DNA from: Chitinophaga pinensis
GTDB lineage: Bacteria; Bacteroidota; Bacteroidia; UKL13-3
NCBI GenBank assembly: GCA_943323675.2
Contig: CALPIR020000027.1
Coordinates: 1 to 16,226 of the forward strand
Length of the DNA: 16,226 nt
Direction of reading: 5' to 3'
The notes below the pieces were generated by a model. That model ran no database searches and was not told where the DNA came from. It worked only from the letters and a program-made list of their open reading frames with translations. Shown here in pieces: positions 7,000 to 14,334 of this stretch. Both the position numbers and the translations under genes were made by a program. Positions within the stretch are counted from its first letter, which is position 1, and each line of letters starts with the position of its first letter.

Positions 7000-7030
7000 T
7001 TTGAGGTATGTGCTCAAAACCTTACATTCG
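7000..7030 (+). promoter_or_regulatory. predicted ribH promoter (TTTG - 19 bp - TACATTCG)
   Basis: TTTG at 7000-7003 and TACATTCG at 7023-7030 have the ideal 19-bp spacing; the -7 box has one change from TAnnTTTG. It ends only 5 bases before the ATG at 7036, so the message may be leaderless or nearly so. I see no FMN riboswitch. Confidence 0.6.
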
Positions 7031-7035
7031 CAACC

Positions 7036-7530
7036 ATGTCAACTCAACTAAAAAACTTATCGGTTACCAATTTAGAACCCAATAAACTTTTTAAGAAATT
7101 TACTATTGGTATTGTAGTAGCCGAGTGGAATCCCGAAATAACAAATGCACTTCTAACAGGAGCATATGCGCATTTAGTAGCCATGGGTGTTAAAGAAAAA
7201 AATATCACCATATACCACGTTCCTGGAAGTTTTGAGTTGCCATTGGGCGCACAATTTCTTGCATCACAAAAACATGTTGATGCGGTAATTACCTTGGGTT
7301 GCGTTATACAAGGTGAAACACGCCATTTTGATTTTATTTGTGATGCCTGTGCACACGGTGTTACCAATGTTGGGTTAAACTTTAATAAGCCAGTAATTTT
7401 TGGCGTACTTACCCCAAACAACCAACAACAAGCAATTGATAGAGCCGGAGGACAACACGGAAATAAAGGAATTGAAGCTGCAGAAACTGCACTTAAAATG
7501 TTGGTATTAAAATACAACATCAACCAATAA
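7036..7530 (+). CDS. ribH: 6,7-dimethyl-8-ribityllumazine synthase
   Basis: This enzyme joins 5-amino-6-ribitylaminouracil and 3,4-dihydroxy-2-butanone 4-phosphate, the second-last step of riboflavin synthesis. The 164 residues contain EWN at 30-32 (substrate ring stacking), VPGSFELPLGAQ at 62-73, GCVIQGETRHFD at 88-99 with the catalytic His at 97, FGVLT at 122-126 and RAGGQHGNKGIEAA at 136-149. The full set predicts an active pentamer- or icosahedron-forming enzyme. The start at 7036 lies just behind a good promoter; the frame extends upstream to 6964 only through the preceding terminator. The N-terminal 20 residues before the first strand are normal for Bacteroidota members. No other rib gene is nearby. 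Confidence 0.96.
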   Translation: MSTQLKNLSVTNLEPNKLFKKFTIGIVVAEWNPEITNALLTGAYAHLVAMGVKEKNITIYHVPGSFELPLGAQFLASQKHVDAVITLGCVIQGETRHFDFICDACAHGVTNVGLNFNKPVIFGVLTPNNQQQAIDRAGGQHGNKGIEAAETALKMLVLKYNINQ

Positions 7531-7547
7531 GAACACAATAAATTAAC

Positions 7548-7578
7548 TTTACACAACCACGTTTAACAGTTACTTTTG
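7548..7578 (+). promoter_or_regulatory. predicted promoter of the lipoprotein-purN unit
   Basis: TACTTTTG at 7571-7578 is an exact TAnnTTTG box. TTTA at 7548-7551 stands 19 bases upstream and is a one-base variant of TTTG. The leader to the ATG at 7600 would be about 15 bases. Confidence 0.55.
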
Positions 7579-7599
7579 TTAAATTGACACCAAAAAAAT

Positions 7600-9066
7600 A
7601 TGCAATTGTTAAAACATATTTCACTTTTTTTATTGATTGCTACAACGGTAGTTTCATGCAAAAAAGATTTTGAAGGAGAACGCACAGATTTAGGTGCACC
7701 TGAAACATTTATGGCTGTGGATAGCATTTACCGCACTGGCGATAGCAGGTATACCACAACTGTAGAAGCACACTGGTGGGGAAGTGTAAAAACAGGTTTT
7801 ATTAAGGGGTATGAAGTTAGCATTGATAACATGCAAACTTGGAGCTTTACAGATAAACAAAGTGGTACATTTTTATTGAGTCTCCCTACCGGATCCGATA
7901 CTGCTGATATTCGAATTTTTGTTCGTGCAGTAGACAACAATGGCCAAGTTGACCCAACACCTGCAGGTACCACTTACCCAGTAAGAAACAGTGCACCCAA
8001 TATTAATTTCGACTTTAGTACAGGTCAAAAATCAACGGCATTTCCTGCTTTCCGCTACAGTTGGATTTTAACAGATGTTGACGGAATTGCTGATATTGGT
8101 ATTGTTGAAATAGCCTTAAACGATACCGTTAACAATAAAGTTCAAGTGCCTTCAAGCGTTAACGCATCCACTTTTGTTGGCGAAAAAGTGAGTGGTGCAT
8201 TCACTGGTAATTTCTTATTGTATAATAACAATCAAACCAATCCTTATAGCCAAAAATTATCAGGAGGATTAATGAATGACACCAACATCATTTACATACG
8301 CTGTAAAGACCGCACAGGATCTCAATCGGCATGGATAAGTGCCAAGATCTATATTCGCGAACCTAAAAACAGGTTGTTATTTATTAACGATTATATAAGT
8401 AATAAAAACGCAATTACTGCCTTTTATACCACTCGAATCAATAATCTTGGAAGCAACTTTTCCAACTATGATGTAGTTACTTCATTGGTAGATGAATTTC
8501 CTTCAGATGAATTTACCACTTCTAAAACATTCGATTTTTTCAATCGTATTGTATGGGCAACTGAAGATCCAACACGTAGTTTAGGTACTGCACAAAATGC
8601 ATCTATCCCGTTCTTTAATAATGGAGGTAAAATTTTTATGGTATTAGAAATTCCTAATGATGTGGCGTTAAATGCATCTTTCTTTAGCTTTACCCCAATT
8701 GAACGATTAGTAGATAATCCAGGTCGCTCGTTTCGTATGGCAAGTGGCGACCAAGTTATTAGTTATACCAATTGGCCTATATTAAAAGCAACTGGCATCA
8801 TCACTTATCCTCGTCCATTTTACACCTATACTTCATCATCAGGATTATACACCTATGATAGTTTAGCAAGTGCCCAGTTGCGTTCATTCGGACCAGGCGG
8901 TGCACCAGTATGGACAGGCCCAAGCAATGTAATGGCTAAACGCATCAATACACAAATGAATAAAACAGACATTGTTACTTTAACAGCCCCATTACACTTA
9001 CTTAATGGCAATAACAATGTAGATTCATTCTTTCAAAAAGTAGTGCTTTCCGAATTGGAATTTTAA
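7600..9066 (+). CDS. putative surface lipoprotein of unknown function
   Basis: This 488-residue protein has a lipoprotein signal peptide: positive N-terminus, hydrophobic core LFLLIATTVV and a lipobox with Cys at residue 20 (VVSC). The residues after the Cys are KKDFEGE, an acidic/lysine-rich start like the Bacteroidota lipoprotein export signal, so surface exposure is possible. Residues of about 30-130 look like a fibronectin-type beta domain (GYEVSIDNMQTWSF, then ADIRIFVRAVDNNGQVDPTPA). A second domain of the same kind may follow to about 250 (RCKDRTGSQSAW). The C-terminal half begins LLFINDYIS and may be an alpha/beta domain that I do not recognise. purN begins 12 bp downstream, so the two are probably cotranscribed, although no functional link is evident. 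Confidence 0.82.
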   Translation: MQLLKHISLFLLIATTVVSCKKDFEGERTDLGAPETFMAVDSIYRTGDSRYTTTVEAHWWGSVKTGFIKGYEVSIDNMQTWSFTDKQSGTFLLSLPTGSDTADIRIFVRAVDNNGQVDPTPAGTTYPVRNSAPNINFDFSTGQKSTAFPAFRYSWILTDVDGIADIGIVEIALNDTVNNKVQVPSSVNASTFVGEKVSGAFTGNFLLYNNNQTNPYSQKLSGGLMNDTNIIYIRCKDRTGSQSAWISAKIYIREPKNRLLFINDYISNKNAITAFYTTRINNLGSNFSNYDVVTSLVDEFPSDEFTTSKTFDFFNRIVWATEDPTRSLGTAQNASIPFFNNGGKIFMVLEIPNDVALNASFFSFTPIERLVDNPGRSFRMASGDQVISYTNWPILKATGIITYPRPFYTYTSSSGLYTYDSLASAQLRSFGPGGAPVWTGPSNVMAKRINTQMNKTDIVTLTAPLHLLNGNNNVDSFFQKVVLSELEF

Positions 9067-9078
9067 CCACCTATCCTT

Positions 9079-9648
9079 TTGAAAAACATCATTATTTTTG
9101 CTTCAGGCAGCGGAACAAATGCTCAAAATATTTGTGAGCAATTTGCCGATAACCCCAACATTAAAGTTGCTGCCTTGTTTTGCAATAACCCAAATGCCAT
9201 GGTGATAGAACGCATGAAACCGTTTAACGTTCCAGTGCATACATTTAACCGAGAAACTTTTAAAAACGAGCAAGAGTTTTCTGCACTGCTTAATCAATAC
9301 AATCCAAGCCTGCTTGTTTTAGCAGGTTTTTTGTGGTTAATCCCTGAATATTTGGTAAGACAATACCCAAATAAAATCATCAATATTCACCCCGCATTAT
9401 TACCCAAATTTGGCGGTAAAGGCATGTATGGGCATCATGTTCACGAAGCCGTTTTGGCAACCAAAGAAAAAGAGCATGGCATAACCATACATTTTGTAAA
9501 TGAAAAATATGATGATGGTGCCGTTATTTTTCAAGCGAAGTTTGATGTAAAACCCACTTTTACTTTAACAGATATCCAATCTTATATATCTATATTGGAG
9601 ATGCGCCACTATCCCGAGGCCATTAAGCGCGTATTGGGCGAACACTAA
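9079..9648 (+). CDS. purN: phosphoribosylglycinamide formyltransferase (GAR transformylase)
   Basis: PurN moves the formyl group of 10-formyltetrahydrofolate to glycinamide ribonucleotide, the third step of purine synthesis. The 189 residues start FASGSGTNAQNI (7-18, phosphate binding), and contain LAGFLWLIP at 81-89, INIHPALLPKFGGKGMYG at 101-118 with Asn102 and His104 of the active site, and YDDGAVIFQ at 144-152 with the catalytic Asp at 145. The gene starts at TTG (9079). The MKNIIIFASGSGTN beginning is the family's normal N-terminus and the next Met comes only at residue 41, so the rare start codon is well supported. It lies 12 bp behind the lipoprotein gene. Confidence 0.95.
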   Translation: MKNIIIFASGSGTNAQNICEQFADNPNIKVAALFCNNPNAMVIERMKPFNVPVHTFNRETFKNEQEFSALLNQYNPSLLVLAGFLWLIPEYLVRQYPNKIINIHPALLPKFGGKGMYGHHVHEAVLATKEKEHGITIHFVNEKYDDGAVIFQAKFDVKPTFTLTDIQSYISILEMRHYPEAIKRVLGEH

Positions 9649-9718
9649 GAAAAAATTGCTGTTTTTTTTGTATTTCAATTGAATAATATGGGATGCTGCT
9701 TTACTATCCTCAAATAGC

Positions 9719-9726
9719 TATATTCG
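9719..9726 (+). promoter_or_regulatory. predicted -7 box of the rlmD operon (TATATTCG)
   Basis: TATATTCG is identical to the recF box and stands 7 bases before the ATG at 9734. There is no convincing TTTG at the -33 position. It probably drives the three-gene run to 12560 with almost no leader. Confidence 0.45.
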
Positions 9727-9733
9727 CACCTTT

Positions 9734-11146
9734 ATGCGAAAAAGAAAATTCATACCTTACACCATCGAGCAATTAGAAATTATTAATGCTGGTAGCGAAG
9801 GAAAAAGTATAGCCCGACACAACGATAAGGTCATTATGGTTGATCACGCAGTACCGGGTGATGTGGTTGATGTTAGGGTTAACAGCAATAAAAAATCATT
9901 TAGTTTTGCTACCATACAAAATATTGTAAAACCCAGCACAGACAGGGTTGATACCTTTTGCTCACATTTTGGATTGTGTGGAGGTTGCAAGTGGCAACAA
10001 ATGAGTTACCCTGCACAATTACGTTTTAAACAACAACAAGTACTTGATGCCTTTGAGCGCATAGGTAAATTTCCTTTCCCAGAACTTAAACCTGTTATTG
10101 GCAGCGAAAACATAACCTACTACCGCAATAAATGCGAGTTTAGTTTTATTGATAGAAAATGGGTAAACACCATGGAAGAACTTGAGGCCATGAGCGAAGA
10201 CGAACGCAAAGGTTTAGGTTACCATATTCCTGGAAGGTTTGATAAAATTTTTGATGTTGAACATTGTTACCTACAGCATCCTTTAGCCAATGAAATTAGA
10301 AACGCTGTTCGTGATTTTGCAAAAAGCAACAGCTACGAGTTTTTTAATCCATACAGTCAAGAAGGTTTTTTACGTAACATCATTTTACGCAACAACATTG
10401 CAGGCGATTGGATGGTAATACTTTGCTTAAAAAAGGAAGACCAAGAAAAACGTGAAGCGATATTAAATCACATTAAAGATAAGTTTCCTCAAATTTCAGC
10501 ATTGCTATACATCATCAACCCTAAAATGAATGATACCATTTATGATTTGGAAGTAAATGTATATAGCGGAACAGACCATTTAATTGAAACGCTGGAAGAC
10601 CTTAAGTTTAAAATTGGTCCGAAGTCTTTTTTTCAAACCAATACTTTACAAACACAAGCATTGTATGGCAAAACCCGCGAACTAGCAGGACTTACTGGAA
10701 ATGAAAATGTATATGATTTATATACAGGCGTAGGATCAATTGCCTTGTTTGTTTCTAAATTAGCCAAACAAGTGGTGGGCATCGAAAATGTGGAAGCAGC
10801 AATAGAAGACGCAAAAATTAACGCAGCTTTAAATAATATTACCAATACGCATTTTTATGCAGGTGATATGAAAGACATATTAAATGATGAATTGATTGCT
10901 AAACATGGTAAGCCAGATGTAATTATAACCGACCCTCCAAGAGCTGGAATGCACCCTGATGTAATTGCTAAATTATTAGAAGTAGCTGCACCCAAAATTG
11001 TATATGTAAGTTGTAATCCTGCTACTCAAGCTCGTGATATTGCCATGATGCAAGAGGTTTACGAAGTAACATGTGTGCAGCCAGTTGATATGTTCCCACA
11101 TACGCACCATGTTGAAAATATTGCATTGCTAGAACTAAAAAAATAA
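9734..11146 (+). CDS. rlmD: 23S rRNA (uracil-5-)-methyltransferase, RlmD family
   Basis: The enzyme makes 5-methyluridine in 23S rRNA (position 1939 for E. coli RlmD) using S-adenosylmethionine. The 470 residues give an N-terminal TRAM RNA-binding domain (about 10-67), then an Fe-S cluster site with C76, C82, C85 (CxxxxxCGGC) and C178. QTN lies at 301-303, SAM motif I DLYTGVGSIALF at 328-339, TDPPRAG at 399-405 and the catalytic Cys427 in VSCNPAT. HVENIALLEL at the C-terminus holds the general base Glu461. All key residues are present. Bacteroidota RlmD-type enzymes may target 1939 or 747/1939; the exact uridine is not shown by sequence. It heads a tight run with two further genes. Confidence 0.93.
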   Translation: MRKRKFIPYTIEQLEIINAGSEGKSIARHNDKVIMVDHAVPGDVVDVRVNSNKKSFSFATIQNIVKPSTDRVDTFCSHFGLCGGCKWQQMSYPAQLRFKQQQVLDAFERIGKFPFPELKPVIGSENITYYRNKCEFSFIDRKWVNTMEELEAMSEDERKGLGYHIPGRFDKIFDVEHCYLQHPLANEIRNAVRDFAKSNSYEFFNPYSQEGFLRNIILRNNIAGDWMVILCLKKEDQEKREAILNHIKDKFPQISALLYIINPKMNDTIYDLEVNVYSGTDHLIETLEDLKFKIGPKSFFQTNTLQTQALYGKTRELAGLTGNENVYDLYTGVGSIALFVSKLAKQVVGIENVEAAIEDAKINAALNNITNTHFYAGDMKDILNDELIAKHGKPDVIITDPPRAGMHPDVIAKLLEVAAPKIVYVSCNPATQARDIAMMQEVYEVTCVQPVDMFPHTHHVENIALLELKK

Positions 11147-11153
11147 TGCTGAT

Positions 11154-11513
11154 ATGGATAAAGAAATGACAGTAAACCTTGAATTGTTAAAAGATGATTT
11201 AGCTTTTTACAATGATATGCTGAGAGAGGTTTCGGCAGATATTTTACACGAAGGTTTTAGCAAATATCCAATTTTTATAGCGCACCAAGAGCCTATAAAA
11301 ATTGGTGATATGATTATAGATGCCACCGAATACTCACGCTCTTTTAACATCAGTGCCACCGTACTTGAAGATTTATTAGAAAAAAATATTGTTACTAAAG
11401 AACGTGAGGATAGTTTTAAGGCTGCATTTAAAGATGCAGCACAATTTATGTGCGTTTTATTGGTAACTGATTTGGGCGCAAATTTTGTGTTTGTTTCCTT
11501 TAAAGCAAAATAA
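11154..11513 (+). CDS. conserved-looking protein of unknown function, 119 residues
   Basis: I do not recognise a named family. The protein is soluble and acidic at the N-terminus. It has helix-rich ends around a central part with KYPIFIAHQEPIKIGDMIID (about 38-56), and a C-terminal hydrophobic stretch FMCVLLVTDLGANFVFVSF (98-116) that looks like a pair of buried beta strands rather than a membrane segment. A second start, Met5, is equally possible. It begins 7 bp after rlmD and ends 6 bp before the next glycosyltransferase, so it is almost certainly translated from the same message. Codon usage is like its neighbours, which supports a real gene. Confidence 0.75.
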   Translation: MDKEMTVNLELLKDDLAFYNDMLREVSADILHEGFSKYPIFIAHQEPIKIGDMIIDATEYSRSFNISATVLEDLLEKNIVTKEREDSFKAAFKDAAQFMCVLLVTDLGANFVFVSFKAK

Positions 11514-11519
11514 ATAATC

Positions 11520-12560
11520 ATGCATCAACCGAAGGTAGCCGTTGTCATTATTCACTGGAATCGCAGGAACTTACTAGAACAGTTCTTACCTTTTTTAGTG
11601 AAATCTACCTACAGTAATTTGGAGCTTGTTGTTGCCGATAACAATTCGGATGACGATTCTATTGCGTTTGTAAAAGCAAACTACCCCAACATTACCATTG
11701 TAAAAAATGATGATAACTACGGTTATGCAGGTGGCTACAACCAAGCACTAAAACAGGTGAATGCTGATTATTTTGTGTTGTTGAATAATGATATTGAAGT
11801 AACACCAAATTGGATTGAGCCAGTAATAGATGCAATGGAAAAGGATAAAACCATTGCGGCTGCTCAACCAAAAATGTTGGATTACAACAACCGTAATAAA
11901 TTTGAATATGCTGGTGCAGGTGGTGGATACATTGATGTGCTAGGTTATGCTTGTTGCAGAGGTAGAATATTTGATTTTTTAGAGGAAGACCAAGGTCAAT
12001 ACAACGATACCCACGCTGCATTTTGGGCCACAGGTGCGTGCATGTTTGTACGTGCCGATGTATTTAAAAAGTTGCATGGTTTTGACGAACACTTTTTTGC
12101 CCATATGGAAGAAATTGATTTGTGTTGGCGAATGCAGCTTGACGGACATTCATTGGTTACTGTCCCGCAATCGGTGGTATACCATGTTGGTGGTGGAACT
12201 TTAAATAAACAGAGTCCGCAAAAAACATACTTAAACTTTAGGAACAACTTAATTATGCTTACTAAAAACTTACCTGTAAGTACGCTAATTTGGTTAATCC
12301 CTGTGCGTTCTACATTAGATTTATTAAGCTCTATATTTTTTATAATGAATGGTTTACCAAAATATAGTTTGGCTATTCATAAAGCACACACCGATTACTT
12401 TTTCAAGTTTAGGAAATGGTGGAAACTGCGCAAAATCAATACCACATTCAAGCCGTTTAACCAATTACATGGTGTATATAATGGAAGTATCGTTGCCGAT
12501 CATTTTATTAAAAAAGTAAAATATTTTAGTGAATTACAAAGAAATAAATTCACCAATTAG
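11520..12560 (+). CDS. glycosyltransferase family 2 (rhamnosyltransferase-like)
   Basis: The 346 residues show a complete GT2 GT-A domain. VAVVIIHWNR lies at 6-15, the nucleotide site ADNNSDD at 39-45, NDDNYGYAGGYNQAL at 63-77, the metal site NNDIEV at 89-94, and HGFDEHFFAHMEEIDLCWRM at 186-205 with acidic catalytic residues E198 and D200. GGGT near 224 and FRNNLIML near 240 are typical of the rhamnosyltransferase-like subgroup. Hydrophobic segments at about 250-278 suggest attachment to the inner face of the cytoplasmic membrane, as in O-antigen or polysaccharide synthesis. The donor sugar is unknown. It is last in the rlmD run and faces the end of aroQ, 18 bp away. Confidence 0.92.
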   Translation: MHQPKVAVVIIHWNRRNLLEQFLPFLVKSTYSNLELVVADNNSDDDSIAFVKANYPNITIVKNDDNYGYAGGYNQALKQVNADYFVLLNNDIEVTPNWIEPVIDAMEKDKTIAAAQPKMLDYNNRNKFEYAGAGGGYIDVLGYACCRGRIFDFLEEDQGQYNDTHAAFWATGACMFVRADVFKKLHGFDEHFFAHMEEIDLCWRMQLDGHSLVTVPQSVVYHVGGGTLNKQSPQKTYLNFRNNLIMLTKNLPVSTLIWLIPVRSTLDLLSSIFFIMNGLPKYSLAIHKAHTDYFFKFRKWWKLRKINTTFKPFNQLHGVYNGSIVADHFIKKVKYFSELQRNKFTN

Positions 12561-12578
12561 ATCGCATTATTTTCAAAA

Positions 12579-12992
12579 CTACACAAAACTTTTTAGTGCT
12601 AATTCGTAACTTTTTAAACCAAAGCCACTAATTATACCAACACAATGTTTGCTTATTAAAGAAACATGGCGGTATTCTTCTCTGGCAAAAATATTACTGA
12701 TGTGCACTTCTAAAACAGGTGTTGATATAGCGGCAACAGCATCTGCCAATGCAACAGCGGTATGTGTGTAACCACCTGCATTTAAAATAATACCATCGTA
12801 ACTAAACCCTACCTCATGTAATTTATTAATCAACTCACCCTCTACATTACTTTGGTAATAACTTAGTTCAATCTGCGGAAACGCTTTTTCTAAGTCGGTA
12901 AAATAACTTTCAAAGGAAGTTTGTCCATATACCTCAGGCTCACGCTTACCAAGTAGATTTAAGTTAGGTCCGTTAATTATTATTATTTTCAT
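12579..12992 (-). CDS. aroQ: type II 3-dehydroquinate dehydratase
   Basis: AroQ removes water from 3-dehydroquinate to give 3-dehydroshikimate in aromatic amino acid synthesis. The 137 residues contain NGPNLNLLGKREPEVYG at 7-23 with Arg17 and the catalytic Tyr22. The flexible YQSNVEGELI is at 46-55, NAGGYTHTAVAL at 71-82, EVHISN at 95-100 with the catalytic His97, and REEYRHVS at 104-111. The length is normal. The frame extends to a TTG at 13001, but the ATG at 12992 matches the family's MKIIIINGPNLN start. It is divergent from xerD, a pairing that, from memory, recurs in Bacteroidota. Confidence 0.96.
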   Translation of the reverse strand: MKIIIINGPNLNLLGKREPEVYGQTSFESYFTDLEKAFPQIELSYYQSNVEGELINKLHEVGFSYDGIILNAGGYTHTAVALADAVAAISTPVLEVHISNIFAREEYRHVSLISKHCVGIISGFGLKSYELALKSFV

Positions 12993-13009
12993 GTGGTGCA
13001 ATAATCAAA

Positions 13010-13017
13010 CAAAAATA
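13010..13017 (-). promoter_or_regulatory. predicted -7 box of the aroQ promoter (TATTTTTG)
   Basis: The minus strand reads TATTTTTG, an exact TAnnTTTG box, 17 bases before the aroQ ATG at 12992. No TTTG was seen at the -33 position. Confidence 0.45.
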
Positions 13018-13049
13018 ACATAAAAAACGGCTTTTGGACTCCGTGTACC

Positions 13050-13069
13050 TTACCCACTAATTTACCCAC
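13050..13069. repeat. direct repeat TTACCCAC in the aroQ-xerD intergenic region
   Basis: TTACCCAC occurs at 13050-13057 and again at 13062-13069, a 12-base period. It lies midway between the divergent aroQ and xerD starts. It could be a regulator site, but chance in a short region is not excluded. Confidence 0.3.
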
Positions 13070-13130
13070 ACATGCGTGAAAATTAATTGGTAATTTTCAA
13101 CAGTAAATAGTCAATATTTGAATATCTAAA

Positions 13131-14033
13131 ATGGCAAACTGGAATCCATACATAAAAGGTTTTAAAGCATATTTGCAGTTGGAAAAATCGCTATCAAAAA
13201 ATAGTATTGAGGCATACCAACGCGACATGGAAAAACTGATTCAGTTTTTTAATGCCAAGGATATGAGCCCACAACCAGCAGATGTTAACTTAGCCACCCT
13301 GCGTGAATTCTTAAGATGGATAACCGAATTGGGCATGAGCACAACCAGTCAGGCACGGATACTTAGCGGTATAAAGGCCTTTTACAATTACCTTTTAATG
13401 GAGGACTTGATTACTAAAAATCCTGCTGAGTTACTGGAATCACCTAAGCTAAAAAGGAAATTACCTGAGGTGCTTGATGTACATGAAATTGATTTGATGG
13501 TTGAACAAATTGACCATAGTAAGCCTGAAGGTATGCGCAACAAAGCCATTATAGAAACCATGTTTAGTTGTGGTTTACGTGTAAGCGAATTGGTAGGGCT
13601 AAAGTTTGCTGATATTTCATACACAGATGAATTTGTGCGTGTAATGGGTAAAGGTAATAAGGAAAGATTAGTACCCATTGGAAGCATTGCACTTAAAGCC
13701 ATTAAACTATATAAAGATACAGTACGATCACACATTACGCCCCAAACCGGACATACAGATACCGTGTTTTTAAACGGCCGTGGAAAAGGATTGAGTAGGG
13801 TAATGATATTTTATATCATAAAAGATTTAGCCAAGCGTGCTGGAATTCATAAAAATATTTCGCCACACACCATGCGGCATTCTTTTGCTACTTGTTTGGT
13901 TGAGGCTGGGGCCGATTTACGTGCGGTACAACAAATGCTTGGTCATGAAAGCATTACCACCACCGAAATTTATACCCACATTGACAGGGCATATTTGCAT
14001 GATGTAATTACGCAATTTCATCCAAGAAGTTAA
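13131..14033 (+). CDS. xerD: site-specific tyrosine recombinase XerD
   Basis: XerD, with XerC, resolves chromosome dimers at the dif site during cell division. The 300 residues have the N-terminal SAM-like core-binding domain (about 5-90) and the catalytic domain (about 110-295). The full catalytic set is present: Arg150 (GLRVSEL), Lys174 (GKGNKERLVP), His246 and Arg249 (SPHTMRHSFAT), His272 (MLGHESITTTE) and Tyr281 (IYTHI). Each lies two residues beyond its counterpart in E. coli XerD as I recall it, which fits a chromosomal Xer enzyme rather than an integron or phage integrase. It lacks the extra alpha-helix insert of IntI integrases. An AATATTTG box at 13113-13120 is a weak promoter candidate. 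Confidence 0.95.
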   Translation: MANWNPYIKGFKAYLQLEKSLSKNSIEAYQRDMEKLIQFFNAKDMSPQPADVNLATLREFLRWITELGMSTTSQARILSGIKAFYNYLLMEDLITKNPAELLESPKLKRKLPEVLDVHEIDLMVEQIDHSKPEGMRNKAIIETMFSCGLRVSELVGLKFADISYTDEFVRVMGKGNKERLVPIGSIALKAIKLYKDTVRSHITPQTGHTDTVFLNGRGKGLSRVMIFYIIKDLAKRAGIHKNISPHTMRHSFATCLVEAGADLRAVQQMLGHESITTTEIYTHIDRAYLHDVITQFHPRS

Positions 14034-14117
14034 ATGTTTTTATCCTGTGCTAAGGCTTCGGATGATAAGAGCGTTTTGAGATTCAGCCTTTTCGAGTTTG
14101 CCTTGGGCTTACATTTG

Positions 14118-14133
14118 CCCCGAGTACTCGGGG
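14118..14133. repeat. perfect 16-bp palindrome CCCCGAGTACTCGGGG
   Basis: The 16 bases read the same on both strands, with no spacer. A few T residues precede it (14114-14116), but no T run follows, so an intrinsic terminator is unlikely. It resembles REP-like palindromes spread through many Bacteroidota genomes. Confidence 0.6.
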
Positions 14134-14181
14134 TGTTGAAACGTGGTTCAGAGAAGTTAAAAGTGGAATTTATAAGTAAAT

Positions 14182-14223
14182 CCTATTCTCGATACGCCCA
14201 GAGTATCGGGACACTCGAATAGG
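14182..14223. repeat. two-level hairpin, REP-like
   Basis: CCTATTC (14182-14188) pairs with GAATAGG (14217-14223), and inside it CGATAC (14190-14195) pairs with GTATCG (14203-14208) around a 7-base loop. The right side has 8 unpaired bases between the two stems, the left side one. Its place downstream of xerD would also allow an mRNA 3' end-protecting role. Confidence 0.55.
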
Positions 14224-14297
14224 CTTTGACTAATCAACCAACAACCTACCAACTGATAACTATTCTACCAATCTCCCCTACCTATCATAAAATTTGT

Positions 14298-14305
14298 TAA
14301 ATTCG
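14298..14305 (+). promoter_or_regulatory. predicted -7 box of the gcvT promoter (TAAATTCG)
   Basis: TAAATTCG is another TAnnTTCG box, 29 bases before the gcvT ATG. No clear -33 TTTG is present. I see no glycine riboswitch in the leader. Confidence 0.4.
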
Positions 14306-14334
14306 CCACCATTAAATAATTAAACAATACAAGA

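Larger units (their letters stand above)
14034..14334. other. 301-bp gene-free stretch with palindromes after xerD
   Basis: A 62-codon ORF that begins directly after the xerD stop shows no family signature and runs through both hairpins, so I take it as spurious. The stretch holds a perfect 16-bp palindrome (14118-14133), a second complex hairpin (14182-14223) and the gcvT promoter box. Base composition of 14034-14223 differs from the neighbouring genes, with more G+C. Confidence 0.6.

Noticed and set aside
6964..7035. Upstream start of ribH at 6964
   Set aside because: The extension would lie inside the terminator hairpin and the promoter; the protein from 7036 has the normal length.
9649..9733. 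Possible intrinsic terminator after purN (A run, TTGCTG, T run)
   Set aside because: The stem would be only A-T pairs with no G+C base, so it is too weak to call.
13131..14033. xerD as a phage, transposon or integron integrase
   Set aside because: Length and spacing of all six catalytic residues match chromosomal XerD, there is no IntI-specific insert, and the neighbours are housekeeping genes.
14034..14222. 62-codon ORF directly after xerD
   Set aside because: It runs through a perfect palindrome and a hairpin, has no family signature, and looks like translated repeat DNA.
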